Origin: Dehalococcoides mccartyi CG5
Lineage (GTDB): Bacteria; Chloroflexota; Dehalococcoidia; Dehalococcoidales; Dehalococcoidaceae
Assembly: GCF_000830885.1 (NCBI RefSeq)
Contig: NZ_CP006951.1
Coordinates: forward strand, 1,054,001-1,118,000
Length of the DNA stretch: 64,000 nucleotides
Direction of reading: 5' to 3'
Positions 8,490 through 15,442 of the stretch are shown here, piece after piece (position 1 is the stretch's first letter; the number at the start of each line of letters is the position of its first letter). The position numbers and the translations under genes were made by a program. The notes beneath the pieces were generated by a model, which had not been told where the DNA came from, made no database searches, and saw only the letters and a list, made by a program, of their open reading frames with translations.

Positions 8490-9494
8490 TTGAATCAGGA
8501 AACTTCCGAATACACTCCCAGATACCTTGAGCTTTATGAATCCGGAGAGCTACAAAAGAGGCTCATGCGGCTTGATGAGCGCATGGCGGAGTGTGACCTT
8601 TGCCCCAGAAAGTGCGGGGTAAACCGCCTTTTAAACGCCGAAGGCGGGTACTGCCACAGCGGAAACGCCCCCATAGTGGCTTCGGTATGCGACCATCTGG
8701 GTGAAGAGCCGGCTATATCCGGCGATAACGGCTCCGGCACGGTCTTTTTCTCCAATTGCAACCTGCGCTGTGCCTTTTGCCAGAATCACCAGATAAGCCA
8801 GGACTTTGAAAGCCAAAAATCCAACCTGACAGACTGCCAGACTCTGGCCGGACAGATTATAGACCTCCAGAATACCAAGGGTGTGCATAATATAAACTTC
8901 GTATCGCCCTCGCACTTCGTACCCCAGATGCTCCGCACCATAATAGAAGCCATACCCTTGGGACTGAAGGTGCCTATTGTTTACAATACCAACGCCTATG
9001 ACTCTCTGGAAACACTTTATGAGCTGGACGGGGTAGTAGATATATATCTGCCGGATTTGAAATATTCCAATGATGAATGGGCACGCCAAATTTCCGGTTG
9101 CCCAGACTATGTCAGCCACGCCCGTGCCGCCATACGGGAAATGTTCCGCCAGGTAGGACGGGTGCGTTATAATGCCGAAGGCATTGCCGAGAGGGGGCTT
9201 ATTGTACGCCACCTTATCCTGCCGAATGATCTGGCCGGCAGTAAAGAATCACTTATGTGGATAGCGGATTTATCAACTGAAATTACCGTCAGCCTTATGG
9301 CACAGTACTACCCCTGCCACCGGGCTTTGGATATGCCCCCGCTTGCCCGGACTATATCTACGGCCGAATACCGCACCGCCATAAACATGCTGGATATTTT
9401 GGGAATAGAAAACGGGTGGCTTCAAGAACCGGAAGCCAAGGATTACTATATCCCTGATTTCCAGCGCAACGGCCACCCGTTTATAAGTTACTAA
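8490..9494 (+). CDS. PflX-like radical SAM protein (COG1313 type)
   Basis: 334 residues. The radical SAM cluster motif is CNLRCAFC (CxxxCxxC, near residues 91-98). It is preceded by a second Cys set, CDLCPRKCGVNR (near residues 36-47), and a GYCHSG segment, the arrangement of PflX-type relatives of pyruvate formate-lyase activating enzyme. These bind [4Fe-4S] and cleave S-adenosylmethionine; the substrate of this subgroup is unknown. The start is a TTG with only a weak SD, directly after the 85-aa gene, which fits translational coupling. No glycyl-radical enzyme is encoded in the window. Confidence 0.8.
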   Translation: MNQETSEYTPRYLELYESGELQKRLMRLDERMAECDLCPRKCGVNRLLNAEGGYCHSGNAPIVASVCDHLGEEPAISGDNGSGTVFFSNCNLRCAFCQNHQISQDFESQKSNLTDCQTLAGQIIDLQNTKGVHNINFVSPSHFVPQMLRTIIEAIPLGLKVPIVYNTNAYDSLETLYELDGVVDIYLPDLKYSNDEWARQISGCPDYVSHARAAIREMFRQVGRVRYNAEGIAERGLIVRHLILPNDLAGSKESLMWIADLSTEITVSLMAQYYPCHRALDMPPLARTISTAEYRTAINMLDILGIENGWLQEPEAKDYYIPDFQRNGHPFISY

Positions 9495-9512
9495 GAAAAA
9501 ACTTTTTGAAAA

Positions 9513-9662
9513 CTAACCGTGGCGTTTACGGTTGCAGAAAGCAAAGTGGATCTTCAGACCGCTGACCTTGTCTTTTTTGTTTACGCCGGTCATAAAAGTC
9601 TTCAGGTCAGGCAGTTCCTGAGCGGTTTTGGTATTTTCAATCTTCTCGGTTTTACAAGCCAT
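9513..9662 (-). CDS. Small basic protein of unknown function (49 aa)
   Basis: A short gene on the strand opposite its neighbours. ATG at 9662 is preceded by GGAGTAAATATA, a good SD at 8 nt. The 49-residue product begins MACKTEKIENTKT and ends in a basic, Cys-containing tail (HFAFCNRKRHG). It has two Cys, many Lys, and no membrane segment. I do not recognise a family. A longer frame on the plus strand across the same bases lacks an SD and I treat it as a shadow. Confidence 0.6.
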   Translation of the reverse strand: MACKTEKIENTKTAQELPDLKTFMTGVNKKDKVSGLKIHFAFCNRKRHG

Positions 9663-9762
9663 TATATTTACTCCGTAATTTTATACAAACTGAACCAGCA
9701 TTATAGCATGTATTCGCTTTCAACAAAAGCCGCTTTAAAACAAGCTCTCCTTTAAACCCCGA

Positions 9763-9791
9763 TTGTGCCCCTTTTGGGGCTGTGATATTAT
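9763..9791 (+). promoter_or_regulatory. Promoter of ybeY with a hairpin in the spacer; leaderless start predicted
   Basis: TTGTGC (9763-9768) and TATTAT (9786-9791) are 17 nt apart. The perfect palindrome GCCCCTTTTGGGGC (9767-9780) fills most of the spacer. Only 8 nt separate the -10 box from ATG 9800, so transcription would begin at or next to the start codon. Confidence 0.55.
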
Positions 9792-9799
9792 TTAGACAT

Positions 9800-10282
9800 A
9801 TGGAAATAAATATAATAGTTAAACCGCCTTTTAAAAAACTGGTATCCGCCCAATTTCTAAAAAAAATAGCCTCTGAAACCCTTAAAGCCCAGGCCGCAGA
9901 CCCAAGTTCGGAACTGGGTATTGTTATTACCGGGCAGGAAGAAATAAAAGAACTCAACTGTAAATACCGCCAGCTTGATGAACCTACAGATGTGCTTTCG
10001 TTTTATATGCTGGAGGAAAACCCCGAAAACCTGACCGCACCGGATGATTTTCCCACCCCTCCTGATGAAGCCACCCATTTGGGAGAAGTGATAATCTCTT
10101 ATCCGCAGGCGGAGCTTCAGGCTGGTGCTGCCGGCCACAGCGTCAACCATGAACTAGCCTTTTTGCTGATTCACGGGGTACTCCACCTGCTGGGGTATGA
10201 CCACCATGAAACCGCCGCCGAAGCAGTTATGAAATCCCATCAGGATATAGCCATGAAACATATACGGGAGATACTGAAATGA
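9800..10282 (+). CDS. ybeY: Endoribonuclease YbeY (rRNA maturation factor)
   Basis: 160 residues. The zinc-binding signature is HGVLHLLGYDHHE (H-x3-H-x5-H) near the C-terminus, and the LNCKYRQLDEPTDVLSF segment is also typical of the family. YbeY takes part in 16S rRNA 3' end processing and ribosome quality control in the cytoplasm. I use ATG 9800 (MEINIIVK); a GTG at 9782 lies inside the predicted promoter. No SD is present. The stop overlaps the next gene's start (ATGA). Confidence 0.92.
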   Translation: MEINIIVKPPFKKLVSAQFLKKIASETLKAQAADPSSELGIVITGQEEIKELNCKYRQLDEPTDVLSFYMLEENPENLTAPDDFPTPPDEATHLGEVIISYPQAELQAGAAGHSVNHELAFLLIHGVLHLLGYDHHETAAEAVMKSHQDIAMKHIREILK

Positions 10283-10851
10283 GAGTACTGGGTTTATCAG
10301 GCAGTCCCCGTTTGGGAGGCAACAGCGACACCCTGCTGCACGAAGCTATAAAGGGTGCCAAAGACAAAGGGGCGGAAACCCATATTATTTACCTGTCAGA
10401 CCTGACTATAGGTCACTGCCCTGCCTGTGATGACTGTTTTTATACCGGTGAGTGCCGTTACCGCGATGATATGGACGAAGTAATAAGCCAGATGGAAAAG
10501 GCTGACCGCATAATAGTTTCCAGCCCTATCCACTTTATGGGTGTCAGCTCACAACTTAAGGTTATGATAGACCGCTGCCAGTCACTCTGGGCACGCAAGT
10601 ACAAACTGAAAGCCTCCCCCTTGGGTGATGAGCGTGAACGCAAGGGTATGTTTATGGCAACCGGCGGCATGAAAAACGGTGAGGTTTTTGAAGGTGCCAG
10701 AGCTACCATGAGGTCTTTCTTTGCAGTACTGAATATAAAATATTCATACGAACTGCTGGTAAGCGGAGTGGACAATCTGGGTGCTATCCAGTCCCAGTCC
10801 GATACCCTCAAGAAGGCTTATGAACTGGGTCAGATGCTGGCAGATAAATAA
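10279..10851 (+). CDS. Iron-sulfur flavoprotein / NADPH-dependent FMN reductase family
   Basis: 190 residues with a flavodoxin-like fold. The FMN phosphate loop is GLSGSPRLGGNSDTL at residues 4-18. A compact Cys motif (CPACDDCFYTGEC) follows near residues 47-59, as in archaeal iron-sulfur flavoproteins that hold a [4Fe-4S] cluster. SSPIHFMGVSSQLK is the second flavin-binding region. It likely passes electrons between Fe-S and flavin partners in the cytoplasm; the partner is unknown. It overlaps ybeY by 4 nt and is convergent with pyrD, whose stop lies 1 nt away. Confidence 0.82.
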   Translation: MRVLGLSGSPRLGGNSDTLLHEAIKGAKDKGAETHIIYLSDLTIGHCPACDDCFYTGECRYRDDMDEVISQMEKADRIIVSSPIHFMGVSSQLKVMIDRCQSLWARKYKLKASPLGDERERKGMFMATGGMKNGEVFEGARATMRSFFAVLNIKYSYELLVSGVDNLGAIQSQSDTLKKAYELGQMLADK

Positions 10852-10852
10852 A

Positions 10853-11785
10853 CTAGCCTCTGGCTACCCCTACTATTTCCCTTATGCTCTTTAACCCCTC
10901 AGCTTTGGCATAGGCTTCCAGCCCTTCAAGTATATCCATGGGGGCGCGCGGGTTGACCAAATTGGCAGTGCCTATCTGAATTGCAGTTGCCCCGGCCATC
11001 AGGAACTCCAGAGCATCTTCAGCATTCATAATGCCTCCCCCCCCGATAACCGGTACGTTTACCGCACCCGCTACCTGATATACCATGCTGATAGCCACCG
11101 GTTTTATAGCCGGGCCTGAGAGCCCTCCGGTATGGTTACCCAACACGGGACGCCGTTTTTTGATATCTATGCGCATACCCCGAAGGGTGTTTATAAGTGA
11201 AATCGCATCTGCCCCGGCATCTGCCACCGCCTTAGCCAGTTCGGTAATGCTGCTGGTATTGGGGGTAAGTTTTACGATAAGAGGCAGGGTAGTAGCATTC
11301 CTGACTACGTCAGTCACTCTGGCGGCAGATTCGGGAGAAGAGCCAAACTCTATACAGCCGCACTTTACATTGGGACAGCTGATATTTACCTCTATACCGC
11401 TTACCCCGGGCACTTTGTCCAAACGGCGGGCAAGTTCGGCATAGTCTTCTATACTCTCGGCGGCAATGTTTACTATCACAGGCACATCCCAGGTATACCA
11501 CTGGGGTGCTTTGTCACGGATAACCGCCTCTACCCCCATATTTTGCAGTCCTATAGAATTCAGCATGCCGTTAGGGGTTTCGGCTATGCGCGGCTGGGGG
11601 TTTCCCTCCCGCGGTTTCAGGGTGGTAGCCTTGCAGACAATGGCACCCAGACGGTTGCGGTCAAACAGGTGGGGGTATTCGTCACCATAGCCGAAAGTTC
11701 CGGAAGCCGCCATAACAGGGTTTGAAAGCCTGAGCTGGCGGGGATTGTAAGGGGCGATGTCTACATTTAAATTAAGTTCAGCCAT
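10853..11785 (-). CDS. pyrD: Dihydroorotate dehydrogenase, class 1B catalytic subunit
   Basis: About 310 residues with a TIM-barrel FMN enzyme pattern: [15 protein letters not shown] near the N-terminus, the catalytic-base motif [10 protein letters not shown] (Cys as in class 1), [11 protein letters not shown], and the FMN-phosphate region [20 protein letters not shown]. It oxidises dihydroorotate to orotate in pyrimidine synthesis. Class 1B enzymes usually work with a PyrK electron-transfer subunit, which is not in this window. I place the start at ATG 11785. The frame extends upstream, but a TATAAT lies only 9 nt before this ATG. Confidence 0.92.
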   Translation of the reverse strand: MAELNLNVDIAPYNPRQLRLSNPVMAASGTFGYGDEYPHLFDRNRLGAIVCKATTLKPREGNPQPRIAETPNGMLNSIGLQNMGVEAVIRDKAPQWYTWDVPVIVNIAAESIEDYAELARRLDKVPGVSGIEVNISCPNVKCGCIEFGSSPESAARVTDVVRNATTLPLIVKLTPNTSSITELAKAVADAGADAISLINTLRGMRIDIKKRRPVLGNHTGGLSGPAIKPVAISMVYQVAGAVNVPVIGGGGIMNAEDALEFLMAGATAIQIGTANLVNPRAPMDILEGLEAYAKAEGLKSIREIVGVARG

Positions 11786-11794
11786 ACGCCCAAG

Positions 11795-11824
11795 ATTATA
11801 AGGCTTGGAGACGGCAGAACACAA
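11795..11824 (-). promoter_or_regulatory. Promoter of pyrD, leaderless start predicted
   Basis: On the minus strand TTGTGT (11819-11824) and TATAAT (11795-11800) are 18 nt apart. The -10 box ends 9 nt before ATG 11785 and no SD fits between them. Confidence 0.6.
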
Positions 11825-11858
11825 CATCTCCTTCAAAGCTATGCACTAATATTTTATC

Positions 11859-12122
11859 TTGCTTATTTGGGTTTTATAGACTACACTGAAACCATGAAGC
11901 GAAACACCTCCTGTTTTGGCTTTGTTGTTATTAGGGGATATAAAAAATCCCGCTTGGGTAGTTTGTTTTTTACGCATAGCGGAGAGGCCGGGCAGATTTC
12001 AGGCGGGCTTCTTCCCGAATGCTAAGTTAAAAACCGGATTTAAGTTTCTCATTCGGAATTTTCGGCAAACCGGCACATTACCGAAGCATACCCGAAGTTA
12101 TCATAGCAACCAGGAGGACCCG
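11859..12122 (+). promoter_or_regulatory. Promoter and long leader of the DksA/TraR-type gene
   Basis: TTGCTT (11859-11864), a 17-nt spacer and TACACT (11882-11887) form a plausible promoter about 230 nt before the coding start. The leader contains a stem with arms CCGAATG (12015-12021) and CATTCGG (12050-12056), then the SD GGAGG. The frame upstream of the gene stays open but has no conserved feature. Confidence 0.4.
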
Positions 12123-12494
12123 ATGGTGGCAAAGAAAAATAGTGGATTAAGCCCGATATATCGTTCACGCCTGGAGGCTGACCTTAAAAGGCTGACTGAC
12201 CAGATTGAACAAATGCGTGCTTTACGTGTATCCGAAGACCGGCGTGAAGGAAGCCCTTTTGGCAAACGTGAAGAAGAGGCAACCGAAACAGCCGACCTTG
12301 AAAATGGGCTGGCTATGGAAAAGAAACTGCTTGACCAGATTGCCGAAACTGAGTATGCCCTGGATAAATATACCCGGGGTATTTACGGCTTGTGCGAAAT
12401 GTGCAAAGAGCCGATAGACCCTGCCAGACTTGAGGCTTTGCCACAGGCCAGACTGTGTATGCAGTGCAAGTCCAAATCAGCTAAGTCTTACTAA
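12123..12494 (+). CDS. DksA/TraR-type C4 zinc-finger protein
   Basis: 123 residues. An N-terminal coiled coil (about 20-80, with charged heptads and a TADLENGLAMEKKLLDQI stretch) is followed by a C4 zinc finger with CEMCKEPID and CMQCKSK. DksA/TraR proteins bind the RNA polymerase secondary channel. Short members such as this may be stress-response regulators; the acidic DxxDxA tip of true DksA is not obvious. ATG 12123 is preceded by AGGAGGACCCG. It may be cotranscribed with lspA and the rluD-type gene. Confidence 0.82.
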   Translation: MVAKKNSGLSPIYRSRLEADLKRLTDQIEQMRALRVSEDRREGSPFGKREEEATETADLENGLAMEKKLLDQIAETEYALDKYTRGIYGLCEMCKEPIDPARLEALPQARLCMQCKSKSAKSY

Positions 12495-12520
12495 ATCAGG
12501 TTTAAAAGGGTTGGGGGTTA

Positions 12521-13003
12521 ATGACCAGGGGATTAGTATTTTTTGTCAGCACCGCTTGCGGCATTTTGGCTGACCAGTTAAGCAAATTTATTATCACCGC
12601 TAACCTTGCCACAGGCACATCCATACCGGAAAGCGGTTTTTTTCAGATTGTCCACGTACACAATACCGGTGCGGCTTTCAGTATCTTTCGGGGACATATA
12701 GAGTGGCTTATTGCCGCCAGCGTTCTGGGAGTAATACTGGCAATGACCGCCTTTTTTATAAGGAAAAAGCTGCCGTTTTTAGACACCCGCCCCGGTTTGA
12801 TAGCCTTGGGGGTGATTCTGGCTGGTACAGTGGGCAACCTGATTGACCGGGTGCGGCTGGGCTATGTTACTGACTTCATACGGGTGGGAGACTTCCCTAC
12901 TTTCAATATTGCTGATTCATGCCTGACAGTAGGTGTTATCGGTCTGCTACTTTTGTACATTGTCTCATCCCATGTATCCGGAGATACCAGTGAAAACGTT
13001 TAA
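12521..13003 (+). CDS. lspA: Lipoprotein signal peptidase (signal peptidase II)
   Basis: 160 residues with four hydrophobic helices. The family motifs are all visible: DQLSKF near residues 18-23, NTGAAFSIF, GNLIDRVRLGYVTDFI with the first catalytic Asp, and FNIADSCLTVG with the second. It removes the signal peptide from prolipoproteins at the inner membrane; the rhodanese lipoprotein at 29.5 kb is a likely substrate. SD GGGGG precedes the ATG. It overlaps the next gene by 14 nt. Confidence 0.95.
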   Translation: MTRGLVFFVSTACGILADQLSKFIITANLATGTSIPESGFFQIVHVHNTGAAFSIFRGHIEWLIAASVLGVILAMTAFFIRKKLPFLDTRPGLIALGVILAGTVGNLIDRVRLGYVTDFIRVGDFPTFNIADSCLTVGVIGLLLLYIVSSHVSGDTSENV

Positions 13004-13892
13004 ACTGGTAGCCGAAACTGCCGGCGAAAGACTGGATAAATATATTACCCAAAAGGAATCAGGGCTTTCCCGCAGTTTTATTCAGGAACTGGTGAGTTCA
13101 GGTCATATACTGGTAAACAACCAGTCTGCCAAACCCAGCCTGAGGCTTAAAACCGGCGATACAATAACTATAGAAATCCCTCCCGAAACCCCCTCTGAAC
13201 TTAAAGCCGAAGATATACCGCTGGAAATAATCTTTCAGGATAAAGACCTGTTGCTTATAAACAAGCCTCCCGGACTTACCGTACATCCTGCCCCCGGTCA
13301 CCCTGACCACACACTGGTAAACGGGGTATTGGCACTGGAACCTGAAATGGAAGATTTTGATGACCCTCTTCGCCCCGGAATAGTCCACCGTCTGGATAAA
13401 GATACCTCCGGACTGCTGCTGGTAGCTAAAAACCGTCAGGCACTGGCCAACCTGTCTGCCCAGTTTAAAGAACGGACCATACGCAAGTACTATCTGGCAC
13501 TGGTAAAAGGTGAACTGCGGCCTGCCGAAGGGTTTATTGAAGCCCCTCTGGGGCGTGACCCCCAAAACCGCCAGAAAATTGCAGTGGTGTCTGACGGGAG
13601 GCATGCCCGTACCGGGTATAAAGTACTGCGGTATATTCAGGGATACAGCCTGCTTGAAGTCAAACTTGAAACCGGCCGTACCCACCAGATACGTGTCCAT
13701 TTTGCCGCCATAGGCCACCCGGTGGCAGGTGATGCAGTTTACGGCCAAAAGGAATCCTGGGTAAAACGGCAGTTCCTTCATGCGCACCGCCTTAGCTTTG
13801 CCCTGCCTTCAAACGGGCAGGTAGTGGAGTTCACCTCCCCTCTTCCGCCGGATCTGGAAGAAGCCCTGAAAATACTGGAAACCCCCTCCTGA
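12990..13892 (+). CDS. RluD-family 23S rRNA pseudouridine synthase
   Basis: 300 residues. An N-terminal S4 RNA-binding domain (RLDKYITQKESGLSRS...) is followed by the pseudouridine synthase domain with the catalytic motif PGIVHRLDKDTSGLLLVAKN and the later LETGRTHQIRVHFAAIGHP. It isomerises uridines in 23S rRNA. I chose GTG 12990, which follows GGAGA at a good distance and gives the usual N-terminus; a longer frame from 12933 lies inside lspA. The subgroup (RluD or RluC/A) cannot be fixed. Confidence 0.9.
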   Translation: MKTFKLVAETAGERLDKYITQKESGLSRSFIQELVSSGHILVNNQSAKPSLRLKTGDTITIEIPPETPSELKAEDIPLEIIFQDKDLLLINKPPGLTVHPAPGHPDHTLVNGVLALEPEMEDFDDPLRPGIVHRLDKDTSGLLLVAKNRQALANLSAQFKERTIRKYYLALVKGELRPAEGFIEAPLGRDPQNRQKIAVVSDGRHARTGYKVLRYIQGYSLLEVKLETGRTHQIRVHFAAIGHPVAGDAVYGQKESWVKRQFLHAHRLSFALPSNGQVVEFTSPLPPDLEEALKILETPS

Positions 13893-13991
13893 AATATTTT
13901 TTAAAAAATTTAAAACTGGGGGGTTATATTCGGCTTGCATGGCATAGTATAATAGTAACTCCATAGTAGATAGTAATGGGTCAAAAGGGTT

Positions 13992-14273
13992 ATGAGATTA
14001 GACCGCAGACGTTCTAGTATAGAGATTATCGCTGACATGCTCAGGCTGGGTGAAGCCGGCAAGACTGAGATCATGTATAGCGTCAATATGTCTTATTTCC
14101 AGCTTCAGAAATATTTGAACTTTATGCTGGAGAGGGAGCTTATTGACCGTGTACAGCTTGGCAACCCCTCTGTTACCTATAGAGTAACCGCCAAGGGGCT
14201 TGAACTTTTGCGCAGTATTGATAATATATTAGACACACTGGACCTTAAAGATAATGAACAGGACGAAGCCTAA
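13992..14273 (+). CDS. Winged-helix DNA-binding protein
   Basis: 93 residues that fit a single winged helix: helix 1 (SSIEIIADMLRLG), helix 2 (TEIMYSVNMS), recognition helix (YFQLQKYLNFMLERELI), a two-strand wing (VTYRVTAKG) and a C-terminal helix that could dimerise. The pattern matches archaeal-type HTH_45/PH0730-like regulators. A -10-like TATAAT lies about 40 nt upstream. It is followed 28 nt later by an unknown gene on the same strand, likely one operon closed by a terminator at 14741. Confidence 0.75.
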   Translation: MRLDRRRSSIEIIADMLRLGEAGKTEIMYSVNMSYFQLQKYLNFMLERELIDRVQLGNPSVTYRVTAKGLELLRSIDNILDTLDLKDNEQDEA

Positions 14274-14300
14274 CTTACTGGGGCAGTAAAAGGAGATACC

Positions 14301-14711
14301 ATGTCTGACAAACGAATGCTGATTGTACCGGCGGAGCTGGTAAGGCGGATTGACGAAAACCGCGGCGATCTTAGCCAAGCGGATTTTCTGAATTACCTTA
14401 TTGACTCTCAGCTTGGCGGTGAAAGCCGCAAGGAAAACGGAATCTCCAACCAGGAGTTTGAGGCCCTGAAGCAGGATGTAAAGAAACTGCTTGAAAAATC
14501 CAACAAGTCTGCCAGCAGAGAAGAATTGGTCTCCTTCCAGGAAGATACCAAGAAGCTCCTTAAGAGTTTCGTAGATTTCTTTGTAGGCTACGGGTTGGAA
14601 CTGGGCAAAGGATCTTCTGCCATGAGCGACCTTGAAGCCCTTAGCAAACTGGGTAGCACCGGCAGCAAAGATGAAACCCCCGGCGGCGAAGTAAAACTTA
14701 AGTGGAAATAA
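14301..14711 (+). CDS. Protein of unknown function, helical and charged (136 aa)
   Basis: Not recognised. The N-terminus (MLIVPAELVRRIDENRG...FLNYLIDSQL) has the length and strand-helix-helix rhythm of a ribbon-helix-helix domain. Residues 45-95 form a likely coiled coil (heptads rich in Lys and Glu), followed by an FVDFFVGYGLELG segment. The C-terminus is Gly/Ser-rich and probably flexible. It has an AGGAG SD. Its position after the winged-helix gene suggests a partner or modulator of that regulator. Confidence 0.6.
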   Translation: MSDKRMLIVPAELVRRIDENRGDLSQADFLNYLIDSQLGGESRKENGISNQEFEALKQDVKKLLEKSNKSASREELVSFQEDTKKLLKSFVDFFVGYGLELGKGSSAMSDLEALSKLGSTGSKDETPGGEVKLKWK

Positions 14712-14740
14712 TCTAAAACAGGTTTTTAAAAGCTTTTTTT

Positions 14741-14775
14741 AAGCCCTCTTCATACGAAGAGGGCTTTTATTTTTT
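14741..14775 (+). terminator. Rho-independent terminator
   Basis: AAGCCCTCTT-CATACG-AAGAGGGCTT forms a 10-bp stem followed by TTATTTTTT. It closes the winged-helix operon. Confidence 0.88.
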
Positions 14776-14851
14776 CTCCTCAGCTTTAATAGAACATTGT
14801 TCTAGTATTCAAAACCTTCCAAGGGTATTTTCTGTCTGCCATATTTAGAAC

Positions 14852-15442
14852 ATGTTTTATGTATTTATTGGCGCAGTCGGTTTTTCTCTGGTCCACATCT
14901 TTGATTTTGTGGCTCTGAAAAGGTTGCCACTCCTCAAACCCGTACTCTGGCTGTCAGGCTCTGCCCTGCTCCTTTATTCGGGTTTCATGGTCTGCTTCAA
15001 TGGCGATTCATTAGCTCTGCCCGTCTGGCTCAGTGCCGCCGGCTGGGTGGTATTTGCCATCGGCATATATTTTTTCCTTTATTCCCTCTTTATCAACCTG
15101 CCTTTCGGTAAAACTTATGTTAAAACCGGAGTAGGAGACAAACTGGTTACCAGCGGGTTTTATGCCCTGGTGCGCCACCCCGGCGTACCCTGGTTTGTAC
15201 TAGCTATGGCAGGTATGACACTGGGCGCAGGTACTTACTTCGCCCTGTGGGCAGCCATTATCTGGAGTCTCCTGGATATAGCACTGGTATACATCCAAGA
15301 CCGCTGGGTATTTGGCAGGATGTTTCCGGGTTATACCCAATACCAAAAAACTACCCCCATGCTGGTACCAAACCGCAAAAGCATTGCGGCTTATATAAAA
15401 CAGCGTAATTTTTCAAATACTATAAAAGGAGTAGCCAAATGA
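14852..15442 (+). CDS. Isoprenylcysteine carboxyl methyltransferase-like membrane protein
   Basis: 196 residues with about five hydrophobic helices. The C-terminal part carries the ICMT/PEMT-type SAM-binding pattern: LVTSGFYALVRHPGVPWF, then a helix pair and DRWVFGRMFPGYTQYQKTTP. Such enzymes methylate lipids or protein C-termini at the membrane. The substrate is unknown. It overlaps the GH3-like gene by 4 nt (ATGA), so the two probably act in one pathway. No clear SD is present; the ATG at 14852 is the first in frame. Confidence 0.72.
   Translation: MFYVFIGAVGFSLVHIFDFVALKRLPLLKPVLWLSGSALLLYSGFMVCFNGDSLALPVWLSAAGWVVFAIGIYFFLYSLFINLPFGKTYVKTGVGDKLVTSGFYALVRHPGVPWFVLAMAGMTLGAGTYFALWAAIIWSLLDIALVYIQDRWVFGRMFPGYTQYQKTTPMLVPNRKSIAAYIKQRNFSNTIKGVAK

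Noticed and set aside
9519-9755. 78-codon plus-strand frame after the radical SAM gene
   Set aside because: No SD and no conserved feature; it overlaps the 49-aa minus-strand gene, which has a good SD.
11916-12122. Upstream extension of the DksA/TraR-type gene
   Set aside because: The frame is open by chance; the SD and family N-terminus both place the start at 12123.
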